From positions 1 through 31,333 of the forward strand of contig JBDZVM010000043.1 in the NCBI GenBank assembly GCA_040255675.1: a stretch of DNA of 31,333 bases, given 5' to 3'. The notes below the pieces were generated by a model. It had not been told where the DNA came from. It made no database searches and saw nothing but the letters and a program-made list of their open reading frames with translations. Positions 16,341 through 24,403 of this stretch are shown here, one piece after another. Position 1 is the first letter of the stretch. Every line of letters begins with the position of its first letter. A program made the translations under genes and the position numbers. The DNA is from JBDZVM01 sp040255675 (GTDB taxonomy: Bacteria > Actinomycetota > Actinomycetes > Acidothermales > Acidothermaceae).

Positions 16341-18184
16341 GCGCTTTCGCAGGCGTGGTCGCGATCGTCGCGGCGGCCGTGTTCGGGTTTATCGCGAGCC
16401 GATGCTGGCGTGGCGTCGAGCGAGCACTCGTGGCGGCGGTGCTGGCCTACGTGGGCCTGGCCACCGTGTTGTCGTGGGTTGGCGGAATCGGCGCGCTGTG
16501 GCGCCGGGGGCTGCTGCGCTTGCCCGGCGGTGCTTTGATCACGGCGGCGGCGCTGCTTGTGGCGGCCGCTGCCGCGTGGCGGCACCTGCCTCGTGAGCAG
16601 AAGAGTGAGCGGTGGGCGCGCCCGTGGCGGTGGGAGGTCGCCGCCGTGACCACCGCCGCCGGAGTGCTCACGCTCAGCGTGGTGAGCCATGCGATTCGCC
16701 CGCCGGCCGGCTTCGACGCCTTGAGCTATCACTTGCCGATGAGCATTGCGCTATTCCACGAGGGCACATTGACGGCGCCGGTGTCTTTCATCCATGCGCA
16801 GTGGCTCGCCGGTCAGCCGCCGGGCAACTTTCCGCTCAGCTATCCTGGCGCGGCTGAGTCGGTAGACGGCCTGCTGCTCGGCTCGCTCGGTGAGTACAGC
16901 GTGTGGCTGCCGCAGACCGTGGCGGCGGTGGTGTTGGCGCTCGCGGTCGGTCAGCTCGCCGTCTCGCTGCACGGGCGCCCATGGCTGCCGGTGGCTGCGG
17001 TGCTCGGATGCCCACTGGTGATTTTCCAAGCGCCATCGGCCTACAACGATCTCGTCGCGGTGGCCTGTCTTGCGGTGGCGGTGGTGCTGCTGACGTCCTC
17101 GGACGCGACCCGGGGCCGGCTCCTCGTCGCCGCGCTCGCACTCGGCGGAGCGGTCGCCACCAAAACGGTAATGCTGCCGGTTGCCGTCGCGTTGCTGGTC
17201 ATCGTCGGCGTGCGGGCCGGCCTCCGGGCGCGGCGCGCGGCGCCGGCGCTCCTCATTCTGGTCGTGGCGTTCTTGGCCCCTGCGGCCGCCTGGTGGGCGC
17301 GCGACGCGGCAATGTTTCGCAACCCGTTGTTCCCGGTGGCGTTGTCCCTCGGCCCGGTGCACTTCCAAGGGCTGCCAACGTCGACCTACGGGCTCGCGGC
17401 ACAGCAGCGCAACTTCGTCCCGACACCCCTTGCGTGGCCGGCGTATCCAGTGTTCGAAAAGTTCTCCGACACGTCCGGTTATGGCGCCGTGTTCCTCGTT
17501 GTCGCCGCGCCCGCGGTGCTGCTCTCGACCCTGCGGCCAGCCCTTCGGCGCACGTGGGTGTGGCGAGCCTGGCTCGTCGCGACCCTCGTCAGCCTGGCCG
17601 CGGCGGTAGCGTTCCCGCTGCCGACGCCGCGGTTCCAGCTGCTGCCGGTCGCGTTGACGTGCGCGTTCTGCGGCCTCGTCACGCAATTGTGGTCGTCATA
17701 TCGACGAATCGTCGTGGTGCTCGCCCTCACCGCGGTGCTCGTCACGGCGGCGGTCGCGGTCGACCGGCTGCGTCCGACGTTTACGGCGCCGATCGACCGC
17801 GCGAGCTTTTACGCCGCGACCGGCTACGTCGAGCCGGCGGCGTCGCGACTCGGCGCCGGCGCGCGAATCTGGGACGACGTGTCGTGGTCCGATTATGCGT
17901 TCGCCGCTGTCTACGGGCTGAGCGGAACCCACCAAGACCAACGAGTTTTTGTCGGCGCCCTCGACGGCCGGACACCGCGGCAGGCGTGCGGAGCGCTGCC
18001 GACCCGGACAGACGCCATTTATGTTGTCGCCGATGCCGAAGTCCCGCCGGCGCGGGTGACCGCGACGTATGCCGAACCGATGTTCACGCCGGTTTTCACC
18101 GTCTCGAGGCTTGGGCCGCACGGTGTGCAACGCCGTTCGCTGTTCGCCGTCACACCGAGGTGTCAGCGCCTGTCTGGGTTGTGA
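16337..18184 (+). CDS. Large polytopic membrane protein, GT-C-like glycosyltransferase
   Basis: A 615-residue protein with about 12 membrane segments over the first 470 residues and a soluble C-terminal part. The first outer loop contains RPPAGFDALSYHLPMSIAL, where FDALSYHLP occupies the place of the catalytic acidic motif in GT-C enzymes, followed by GNFPLSYPGAAE. The pattern of hydrophobic helices, a mid-protein AAWWARDAAMFRNPLFPV and the tail are like uncharacterised actinobacterial GT-C proteins. It would transfer sugar from a polyprenyl-phosphate donor outside the membrane. GTG 16337 overlaps the small gene stop. Its 3' end overlaps the convergent GT4 gene by 22 bp. The assignment is less certain than for the other GT-C gene. 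Confidence 0.72.
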   Translation: MSAFAGVVAIVAAAVFGFIASRCWRGVERALVAAVLAYVGLATVLSWVGGIGALWRRGLLRLPGGALITAAALLVAAAAAWRHLPREQKSERWARPWRWEVAAVTTAAGVLTLSVVSHAIRPPAGFDALSYHLPMSIALFHEGTLTAPVSFIHAQWLAGQPPGNFPLSYPGAAESVDGLLLGSLGEYSVWLPQTVAAVVLALAVGQLAVSLHGRPWLPVAAVLGCPLVIFQAPSAYNDLVAVACLAVAVVLLTSSDATRGRLLVAALALGGAVATKTVMLPVAVALLVIVGVRAGLRARRAAPALLILVVAFLAPAAAWWARDAAMFRNPLFPVALSLGPVHFQGLPTSTYGLAAQQRNFVPTPLAWPAYPVFEKFSDTSGYGAVFLVVAAPAVLLSTLRPALRRTWVWRAWLVATLVSLAAAVAFPLPTPRFQLLPVALTCAFCGLVTQLWSSYRRIVVVLALTAVLVTAAVAVDRLRPTFTAPIDRASFYAATGYVEPAASRLGAGARIWDDVSWSDYAFAAVYGLSGTHQDQRVFVGALDGRTPRQACGALPTRTDAIYVVADAEVPPARVTATYAEPMFTPVFTVSRLGPHGVQRRSLFAVTPRCQRLSGL

Positions 18185-19266
18185 CGCGCGCGGACGACGT
18201 CTGCCAGCGCGGTTTCGACGACCTCGGCGGCGTGCCGCCACGACAACCCAGCGGCTACCCGCGCCGCGCGCGCCGCCGCCGTCTCCGCGCCAGCTGGATC
18301 GTCGAGCAAAACTCGCAGCCCGGCGGCCAGCTCGGCTGGCCGCGCGGTGACGAGGATGCCGCCACGAAGCAGTTCGTGCTGCTCGCGCACGGCGGGAATG
18401 TCATAGGCGATGTACGGTGTGCCTCTGGCCGCTGCTTCGGTCACCGCGAGGCCCCAACCTTCACGCGTCGACGGCAGCGCGAGTACAGCGGTCGTGCATA
18501 ACAACTCGTCGAGTTCGGCGTCGTTGATGCCCTCGCGGAAGGTCACGGCGTCGTCGAGGCGTGCCGCGAGCGCGCGCAAACGCGTGTGCTCAGGGCCACG
18601 ACCGACGACCGTCAGCCGGACGTCGCGGCCTTCGGCGCGTAGCGTCGCGACCGCGACGATGAGATCGTGCACCCCCTTTTGGGACACCAGGCGGCCCACG
18701 AACAGCACTCGACCGTCGACTCGTCGGCGGGCATGCGCTTGACGCAGGTGGTCGGCGCCCGCGGGGACGACGTCGATCGCAACGCCTGGCAGCAAGCGCT
18801 CGACTTGCAGCGCGGTCGCCCGAGAGGGCACGAGGACACGGTCTGGCCGCCGCGCGCGCAGCGACGTCTCGAGCGCGAGCCAGCGCACGGTGCCGGGCAC
18901 AAACCCTTTGATCCGCCGGCTTTCTTTCCAGCCGTAGACGTCGTGAATCACGCCGACGACGGGCAGGCCGTGTCGGCGCGCGGCTGCCACGGCCACCGGC
19001 AGCGCCGCGTACTGGGCTACGACGACGTCCGGCGCCGCCGTCGCCACGGCGCGCGCGACCGCGCGGGCGAAGCGCGCGCGCCCGCCGTCCACTCGTTCGA
19101 CGGCAACACCGTCGACGTCGTGGCGCCCGGGAACCTGCCGCGAGGCGCGCGCCACGACATTGACCTGGTGGTCCCGCGCGGCGAGCGCGGCGAACACCGC
19201 CCGCGTCCAGGTCTCCGCACCGCCCACCTGTGGCGCGAACGCGGGAGTCGCGAGCAGGATCCGCAT
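18163..19266 (-). CDS. Glycosyltransferase, family GT4 (GT-B fold)
   Basis: A 367-residue protein starting MRILLATPAFAPQVGGAETW, the standard GT4 N-terminal loop. The C-terminal domain has VLFVGRLVSQKGVHDLI, LTVVGRGPEHTRLRAL, FREGINDAELDELL and LALPSTREGWGLAVTEA, in which the two Glu residues of the EX7E motif are visible. It should be cytoplasmic and use a nucleotide sugar. It begins 15 bp after the stop of the GH5-like gene on the same strand, so both are probably transcribed from the riboswitch-bearing promoter. No clear ribosome binding site precedes ATG 19266, suggesting translation coupled to the upstream gene. Confidence 0.88.
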   Translation of the reverse strand: MRILLATPAFAPQVGGAETWTRAVFAALAARDHQVNVVARASRQVPGRHDVDGVAVERVDGGRARFARAVARAVATAAPDVVVAQYAALPVAVAAARRHGLPVVGVIHDVYGWKESRRIKGFVPGTVRWLALETSLRARRPDRVLVPSRATALQVERLLPGVAIDVVPAGADHLRQAHARRRVDGRVLFVGRLVSQKGVHDLIVAVATLRAEGRDVRLTVVGRGPEHTRLRALAARLDDAVTFREGINDAELDELLCTTAVLALPSTREGWGLAVTEAAARGTPYIAYDIPAVREQHELLRGGILVTARPAELAAGLRVLLDDPAGAETAAARAARVAAGLSWRHAAEVVETALADVVRARHNPDRR

Positions 19267-19281
19267 GCGGCCAGTGTGCAG

Positions 19282-20559
19282 TCAGTACGCCCCGAGTACT
19301 CGCAGCGCGGGATCATTGGGACCGATCTCGTAGCCGCTCGTGCTCGAGCCGCCGTGGGCGGCATCCCGCCAGTCCCACGCCAACTCGCCGACGACCCCGG
19401 CGCCGAACTGCTTCGACAGCTTCTGATTGAGCAGCGAGGCGCGATCGCTCAACGTGCCGACATCTGCCGTCTTGATTCCGCTCTCTCCGACGAACACGGG
19501 CTTGCCCAACGCGGAGCACTGCGAGATGCGGGTGGCGAGACCGTTCCACGCGTCGCCGGGCATCGCGACGAGCGAATAGTCGTGGTATTCGCACAGGTCG
19601 ACTCCGGCGGTCGCGTGCAGCGTCTTATATGCGCTTCCCGAGCTGCCGCACTGGCCGGAGCCAATGGTGCCGATCGAGACGAGATGGTTGCGGTCGATTG
19701 ACTTGATCAGGCCGGCGATGTCGGCGGCGAATGACTGCAGCGACGTCGCCGCGGAGCTACTGCACGCTCCGTCGTACGCGATTTTGTCCTCGGCCTCGTT
19801 GACCATCTGCCACGCGAGGATCGTCGGGTCGTCCTTGTACCGGGCGACCACCTCGGCGACCCATTGACGGTAGGTGCGCGCCATCTGCGGGCTGGTCGGC
19901 TCGGTCTTGTAGCCCGCCTGGTACCACGCCTCCGTCTTGTACCCGCTGGCGTAGCTTAGGTGGCCCTCGCATTGGCCCCACTGGTTGATGAGCACCGGAA
20001 TGACCCGGACGCCGGCCGCGCGAGCCGCGGCAAGCGTGTGATCGAACCCGCTCCAGTCGCGCACTCCATTCGTGGTCGCCTCGTTTTGAAAGAACCATGC
20101 GCGGAAGGCGTTAGCGCCAGCGCCAATGGCGGCGAGGCTGTCGCGCAACGTCGTCCCGCTGTTCATCGCGTACCAGCACGTCGACCCGTTGCTATTCGCG
20201 TTGTAAATGTTCAGGCCATGAAACCGGTAGGGCGCACCGTCGGCCAACAAATTTGTTCCGCTCCGCGTGACGAATGACGCAGACGTCGTCGGGACCGCGG
20301 TGGCTGATGCGGTTGGTGAGGACGCGGTCGGCGTCGGTGAGGCGGTGGGGGACGGTGAGGCTGTGGGGGACGGTGAGGCTGTGGGGGACGGCGACGCGGT
20401 GGGCGTTACCGATGCGCTGGCGGACGGCGATGCCCACTTGCTGTGCGAATGCGGCGGGGTCGAATGCTGTCGCGTACGCGCGGGTGCGGCAACGGCGGCC
20501 GTCGCCACCAACGCGAGAGCGGTCGACACGATGGCGACGAACAAGACGCGGCGTTTCAC
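19282..20559 (-). CDS. Secreted GH5-like glycoside hydrolase (mannanase-like)
   Basis: A 425-residue exported protein. Residues 1-25 are a signal peptide (MKRRVLFVAIVSTALALVAT, cleavage near AAVAAPA). Residues 42-95 are a Ser/Pro/Thr/Ala linker with repeated SPSPTA units. The catalytic domain (about 96-425) has the GH5 (beta/alpha)8 pattern: FHGLNIYNANSNG, ANAFRAWFF, AWQMVNEAED with acid/base Glu255, LCEYHDYS, and VFVGESGIK with nucleophile Glu359. It resembles actinobacterial endo-beta-mannanase-like enzymes. GTG 20559 was chosen over upstream frames because it opens the signal peptide and follows GGAG. A c-di-AMP riboswitch lies about 360 bases upstream on the same strand. It may trim the surface glycan made by the neighbouring operons; true substrate unknown. 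Confidence 0.85.
   Translation of the reverse strand: MKRRVLFVAIVSTALALVATAAVAAPARTRQHSTPPHSHSKWASPSASASVTPTASPSPTASPSPTASPSPTASPTPTASSPTASATAVPTTSASFVTRSGTNLLADGAPYRFHGLNIYNANSNGSTCWYAMNSGTTLRDSLAAIGAGANAFRAWFFQNEATTNGVRDWSGFDHTLAAARAAGVRVIPVLINQWGQCEGHLSYASGYKTEAWYQAGYKTEPTSPQMARTYRQWVAEVVARYKDDPTILAWQMVNEAEDKIAYDGACSSSAATSLQSFAADIAGLIKSIDRNHLVSIGTIGSGQCGSSGSAYKTLHATAGVDLCEYHDYSLVAMPGDAWNGLATRISQCSALGKPVFVGESGIKTADVGTLSDRASLLNQKLSKQFGAGVVGELAWDWRDAAHGGSSTSGYEIGPNDPALRVLGAY
20323..20394 (-). repeat. 18-bp tandem repeat coding the SPSPTA linker
   Basis: Three near-identical copies of GTGGGGGACGGTGAGGCT (plus-strand reading) with degenerate flanking copies encode hexapeptide SPSPTA units in the GH5-like protein linker. 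Copy number may vary between strains. Confidence 0.8.
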
Positions 20560-20921
20560 AGCTGTGCTCCGTCCGCCTGTGAGACGGGTGTGACGGCGGG
20601 CGGGTCGGCACGCGTAGTAATGGCAAGCATTGAATATCCCTTTGGAGGTGGTAAGTTGGAAACGGCCGAGCATTCAAGAGTTGCTATTGGCGCGATCCGC
20701 GAAATCGGCGTAAAACCTTGCTGGCGACCTCGCCGAAGAGTCAGGCAGGCCCGCGGTAATTGCTGCTTACTTTAGTAATCAGTCGGCTAAAGTAATTCAG
20801 CCGGCGCGGCGGAAGAATAGCCAGCACGGCGGCATTTGTGGCCTGTGCTGTGTCGGAGTTGGCGAACACGACAGCAACCGCGGTGGGGTGATAAATGGCA
20901 CCCGAAACACCTTTCTCTCTC
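20560..20921 (-). other. Long 5' leader between riboswitch and GH5-like gene
   Basis: About 360 bases of leader with no recognised gene. It holds a small hairpin GGGTG/CACCC just after the riboswitch (about 20884-20902), a 9-bp AT-rich inverted repeat, and possible pairing of CCGTC with GACGG next to the start codon region that could cover the ribosome binding site. No T-tract terminator was found, so the expression platform is not identified. Confidence 0.5.
20767..20795. repeat. Perfect 9-bp inverted repeat in the leader
   Basis: TTACTTTAG and CTAAAGTAA are exact reverse complements separated by 11 bases. It is strikingly AT-rich for this genome and could be an RNA hairpin or a repressor operator. 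Confidence 0.6.
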
Positions 20922-21045
20922 GGCCACCTACCGGGTTAGCTGACGGGTTCGGGCGGAGGAGATCGCCCTACGGCACGAAGCCGATTCACCCCAGTGCACA
21001 AGGTTGGGTCCCCGGTCCTGCGAAGCACAGGTTCGGCGGTGACCG
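20922..21045 (-). ncRNA. ydaO-yuaA riboswitch (cyclic di-AMP)
   Basis: Read on the minus strand, the ordered conserved blocks of the ydaO class are present: a CCTG...CAGG hairpin, then CGGGGACCCA, then GGGGTGAATC, then TAGGGCGATCTCC, then CGCCCGAACCCGTCAGC and TAACCCGGTAGG. The closing P1 helix can form from CACC at the 5' end and GGTG at the 3' end. This class binds c-di-AMP, usually lowering expression, and in actinobacteria typically precedes cell-wall hydrolase and resuscitation factor genes. Here the next gene downstream on the same strand is the secreted GH5-like hydrolase followed by a GT4. Confidence 0.95.
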
Positions 21046-21356
21046 GGAAGATAACTATTCGTTACCAACCCGGACGGTTGCGACCATAACCGTGGCGCGG
21101 CTTCAGGGCAAGTCGATCCGGTAGCGTGCCGGAGCCTTGGGACAACTACCGCCCAAAACGACTAGGAAAAATACGACCAACCGGCCGCTTTAGGCGTCGG
21201 AAATGCTTGACACCCCTGCCCGTTCACGGATGAAGAGCCGGCCCTGCGCGGTGGCCCAGAGCCGTTGCTGAGCCGCATAGTAAACGACCTTCGTTCGTCC
21301 GCGGAAAGTCCGCACGAAGTCCGCAAAGGCAAGTCAGGGACCGTATCCAACGTTTG
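21046..21356. other. Intergenic region upstream of the riboswitch
   Basis: No convincing gene. It should contain the riboswitch promoter and the end of the minus-strand transcript of the membrane-anchored protein. A triple TCCGC-containing repeat (around 21298-21327) is visible but unexplained. Only short unsupported frames are found. Confidence 0.5.
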
Positions 21357-22007
21357 TCAACCGCGTTCGGCGTTCGCTGCCGATATCTGCACGATCGCTT
21401 CTCGTGCTTGCGTGGCGATTGCGATACCCGAGGCCCCATCGAAGTCGTTTCCGATCGGGTCGACGATGACGATCGATGTTTTGTCGACCCCAATGCAGTA
21501 GACGTCCACAGGCTCGCACCACCATTCGCCGTCGTCCGTCTGTTCACGGACGATGGTGGGCGGGTCGGTCTCGCTCCACCAGAACTTGTTTATTCGACGA
21601 ACGAGGGCGATCTCGTCCGAGCGGCTGTCTACCTTCGTGGCGGCTGGCAGCATTCCCGCGAGTACGTAGACCCTCTCGCCGTCGTGGCCGTATACGGCGG
21701 GTTTTGCCTTGGCGAACGCGGGGTCGAGCGTTCGCAGCCTCGGCATCTGATCCTCCGCGAACGAAACGACAGAATCGGTCTCGGGCAGGCGCTCGTAGTC
21801 GTCGATGCTCGTCGGGAAGTGGACGGCGACAGCGGACGCCTGGGCCGAGCGCGTGCGCGTCGGATGCTGTGTGACACCGAACGCCACGACGGCCGCAAAG
21901 ATGATGGCCACAGCGAGGAGCAGACGCGAACGCCGTGCGAAGAACCATCGCCGTCGCCGCCCTCTTGCCGGGGCTTGCGCGGCCTCGCCTTCGCTCAGGT
22001 TCGTCAC
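21357..22007 (-). CDS. Membrane-anchored hypothetical protein
   Basis: A 216-residue protein of no family I recognise. The N-terminal 25 residues are cytoplasmic and end in a very basic run (RGRRRRWFFARR), followed by one membrane helix LLLAVAIIFAAVVAFGV, so the remaining 165 residues should be outside. That part has two tryptophan-rich stretches (NKFWWSETDPP and DGEWWCEPVDVYCIG) and a C-terminal hydrophobic/acidic segment. GTG 22007 was chosen because GGGAGGGAG stands just upstream; a longer frame to 22307 has no such site. It stands alone and diverges from the DinB-family gene. Confidence 0.65.
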   Translation of the reverse strand: MTNLSEGEAAQAPARGRRRRWFFARRSRLLLAVAIIFAAVVAFGVTQHPTRTRSAQASAVAVHFPTSIDDYERLPETDSVVSFAEDQMPRLRTLDPAFAKAKPAVYGHDGERVYVLAGMLPAATKVDSRSDEIALVRRINKFWWSETDPPTIVREQTDDGEWWCEPVDVYCIGVDKTSIVIVDPIGNDFDGASGIAIATQAREAIVQISAANAERG

Positions 22008-22255
22008 CGCAACTCCCTCCCGATGCGGGCCGAAACACGCCAACCCTGAGGCCAACGCCGGAATATGGCCGCCAGATGGTGCCGTTTCTCTGCTCGTGAT
22101 CGTCGGCGACCAAGCGCCGCTAGTCAAGAGCGATCCGTGAGGTGCCGGAGCGATCGGTCTCGATCGACGCTGACGGCGACGGACGTCGTTGACCCAAGCG
22201 TCTTGGCACGTGCGCTGAAGAGACGCGATGCCACAAATTCGTTGACGTATCCGGA

Positions 22256-22261
22256 TACGAT
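22256..22261 (+). promoter_or_regulatory. Putative -10 box (TACGAT) for a leaderless DinB-family transcript
   Basis: TACGAT fits TANNNT and lies six bases before ATG 22268, with no Shine-Dalgarno sequence. The arrangement is the same as before the RNB ribonuclease gene. Confidence 0.5.
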
Positions 22262-22267
22262 CACTCG

Positions 22268-22798
22268 ATGGACCCGGCTGAGATTGGATCGACGCTTGCC
22301 CGCACACCCGGCGCCGTGCGAGTGCTCACGGCCGGCCTGCCTGCCGAGTGGTTGCATCGCAACGATGGCCCCGGAACCTGGAGCGCGTACGACATAGTCG
22401 GGCATCTGCTCAACGCCGAGGAGACGAACTGGCTGCCGCGCACCCGGATGATCCTTGAGCACGGCCTCGATCGAGCATTCGAGCCGTTCGACAGGGAAGC
22501 CATGCTCCGGTGGGAACCCGAGTCGATAGACCGAATACTCGACCGGTTCCAGGCGGTTCGGGAAAGGATCGTCGAGGAACTGTTCGCGTTACATTTATCG
22601 CCTTCCGATTTGGATCGGCGGGGTTTGCATCCAGACGTCGGTGAGGTGACGCTTGCGCAACTGTGGGCGACCTGGGTCGCACACGATCTCACCCATATCG
22701 CCCAGATCGCGGAAGTGCTGGCTCGCCGTTACCGTGACGATGTCGGACCTTGGCGCGCCTTTATGCCTGCCCTGGACCGCGTCGCCGACGCCGAGTAG
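22268..22798 (+). CDS. DinB-family (DinB_2-like) putative metalloprotein
   Basis: A 176-residue predicted four-helix-bundle protein. The marks are WSAYDIVGHLLNAEETNWLPR, with His in the first helix region (about residue 46), and WVAHDLTHIAQIAEVLARRY near the C-terminus, providing two further His residues, so the usual three-histidine metal site can be built. DinB-like proteins include thiol transferases that use bacillithiol or mycothiol and maleylpyruvate isomerase relatives. The specific reaction cannot be told. It appears to be transcribed alone. Confidence 0.85.
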   Translation: MDPAEIGSTLARTPGAVRVLTAGLPAEWLHRNDGPGTWSAYDIVGHLLNAEETNWLPRTRMILEHGLDRAFEPFDREAMLRWEPESIDRILDRFQAVRERIVEELFALHLSPSDLDRRGLHPDVGEVTLAQLWATWVAHDLTHIAQIAEVLARRYRDDVGPWRAFMPALDRVADAE

Positions 22799-22861
22799 CC
22801 AAGACAGCCACGACGTTCGGCGAGACGTCGACCGTATCCGTCCCATGGGACGATCTCGTGG

Positions 22862-23584
22862 ATGGATGCGTGGATGACGACGAATCGGTGGAGCAAGCGG
22901 CCAGGCAACCGGCGCCGCGTTCGCTTCGCCGTCCGACTCGCCGCCGCATTCGCCGCCCTGCCGAGCCTTGTCGCCGGATGCGTCTCGACGACCGCGGCCG
23001 ATTCTCCGGCCGCGGCTGGTTCACCCGCTACGTCGAGCGCTTCGCCCGCCACCGCTGCTGTCGCGTTGCTTGCGAATTTGCCGGTGAAGGGCCGCGCGCC
23101 GATGACCGGGTATTCGCGTAAGCAGTTCGGGCCGTCGTGGCCCGAGGAAAACGGATGTGACGCGCGCAACGAAGTGCTGCGGCGCGACCTCACCGACGTC
23201 ACGTTTCGTGACGGTTGCGTCGTGCTCACCGGCACTTTGGTCAGCCCCTATACCGCAAAGACGATCCATTTTGTACGCGGGCCGCACTCGGCCGACGTCC
23301 AAATCGACCACGTCGTCGCGTTGGGCGACGCGTGGCAGACGGGAGCGCGGCAGTGGACGCCGAAAAAGCGCGAGGCGTTCGCCAATGACCTTCGGGAACT
23401 TCTCGCCGTCGACGCGCATAGCAACGAACAGAAGGGCGATGCCGACGCCGCGAGCTGGTTGCCGTCGAACAAGTCGTTTCGCTGCGAATACGTCGAGATC
23501 CAAGTCGAGGTGAAGGCGGCGTACGGGCTTTGGGTCACACCCGCCGAGCATGACGCGATGGGGCGCGTGCTGGCCCACTGCTAG
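22862..23584 (+). CDS. Exported HNH-type nuclease-like lipoprotein (DUF1524 family)
   Basis: A 240-residue protein. The N-terminus is a basic then hydrophobic signal ending in the lipobox LVAGC (Cys40), which predicts a membrane-anchored lipoprotein. A Ser/Ala/Pro-rich spacer precedes the nuclease-like domain. In it, GCDARNEVLRRDLTDV, the TGTLVSPYTAKTIHFVRG strand pair, VQIDHVVALGDAWQTGA (the HNH histidine) and HSNEQKGDADAASWLPSN are typical of actinobacterial secreted HNH family proteins. It may degrade extracellular nucleic acid. An alternative start at 22874 would shorten it by four residues. It lies about 60 bp after the DinB-family gene and could be co-transcribed. Confidence 0.85.
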   Translation: MDAWMTTNRWSKRPGNRRRVRFAVRLAAAFAALPSLVAGCVSTTAADSPAAAGSPATSSASPATAAVALLANLPVKGRAPMTGYSRKQFGPSWPEENGCDARNEVLRRDLTDVTFRDGCVVLTGTLVSPYTAKTIHFVRGPHSADVQIDHVVALGDAWQTGARQWTPKKREAFANDLRELLAVDAHSNEQKGDADAASWLPSNKSFRCEYVEIQVEVKAAYGLWVTPAEHDAMGRVLAHC

Positions 23585-23638
23585 GCGCACCGCGAGGCAC
23601 CCCCCGAGTGATCGCGGCGGCTTTGAAAGGATGCCGCT

Positions 23639-24373
23639 GTGTCAGCAGAGACCAGCCCGACGATCGCCGTGAGTGCCCGCACCTACTCGTGCCGCGTGGT
23701 GGCGGTCGGCGACGTCACGCCGCGAATGCGCCGCGTTACGTTGGCTGGCCGCGAGCCTGGCGACCTCGCCGACTTCGCCCCCTGGCCTGGTCAAGACGTC
23801 GTCTTGCACCTCACCGGTGAAAGCGGCGCGGGCGTGCGACGGCGCTACACCGTGCGCCACCTCGACCGCGAGACCGGCCGCTTCGACGTCGACTTCGTGC
23901 TGCACGGTCACGGCCCAGGCTCTGATTGGGCCGAGCGGGCGCGGGTCGGTGACGAGATCGAAATTTTCGGGCCGCGAGGCAAAGTCGCGACGTCGGACGC
24001 CGCTTGGCAGCTGTTCGCAGGCGACGAATCGGCGTTGCCGGGTATCGCGGAAATGGTGGAGGCGCTGCCCCCACACGCCACCGCGATCGCGTTGATCGAA
24101 GTGCGTGATGTCGCGGAGGAGCAGCAGATCGAAGCCGCGCGGGTCGACGTCCGGTTTGTCCATCGTGGTGACGCCGAACCCGGAACGACCCAGGCGCTGG
24201 ACGACGCTTTGCGGGAGGTCGTCTTTCCGGCGTCCGGCCGGCATGTGTTCTTGTTCGGGGAAAGCCGGGTAGTACGCCGGTTGCGTGATTTCACTCGTGG
24301 TCGCGGGGTGCAACTCGGTGAAATCTCCGCAAAGGGGTATTGGAATGTGGGCCGCGCGACGCGCGGTGATTGA
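23639..24373 (+). CDS. Siderophore-interacting protein (ViuB-like ferric reductase)
   Basis: A 244-residue flavoprotein. The N-terminal FAD domain has PRMRRVTLAG, the FAD-binding RRYTVRHLD (about residues 68-76) and PGSDWAERARVGDEIEIFGPRG. The C-terminal SIP domain has FAGDESALPGIAEMVEALP, FLFGESRVVRRLRDF and the closing KGYWNVGR. Members reduce ferric siderophores in the cytoplasm to release iron, with NAD(P)H or ferredoxin as electron source. GTG 23639 follows AAAGGA at good spacing. No iron-uptake genes or clear iron-box operators were seen beside it. Confidence 0.93.
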   Translation: MSAETSPTIAVSARTYSCRVVAVGDVTPRMRRVTLAGREPGDLADFAPWPGQDVVLHLTGESGAGVRRRYTVRHLDRETGRFDVDFVLHGHGPGSDWAERARVGDEIEIFGPRGKVATSDAAWQLFAGDESALPGIAEMVEALPPHATAIALIEVRDVAEEQQIEAARVDVRFVHRGDAEPGTTQALDDALREVVFPASGRHVFLFGESRVVRRLRDFTRGRGVQLGEISAKGYWNVGRATRGD

Positions 24374-24403
24374 CGTTCGCCCCGAGAGGAAGAGACTGTT
24401 CGC

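Noticed and set aside
16903..18501. 532-codon plus-strand frame across the second GT-C-like gene
   Set aside because: Arg/Ala/Gly-rich shadow in another frame, with no family motif.
20797..20901. 34-codon frame on the minus strand beginning GTG just after the riboswitch, with AAAGG upstream
   Set aside because: It could be a leader peptide, but the composition is not protein-like and nothing else supports it.
21190..21315. 41-codon minus-strand frame with partly protein-like composition (KVVYYAAQQRLWATAQGRLF)
   Set aside because: No ribosome binding site, no recognised family, and an in-frame stop shortly upstream; kept only as a curiosity.
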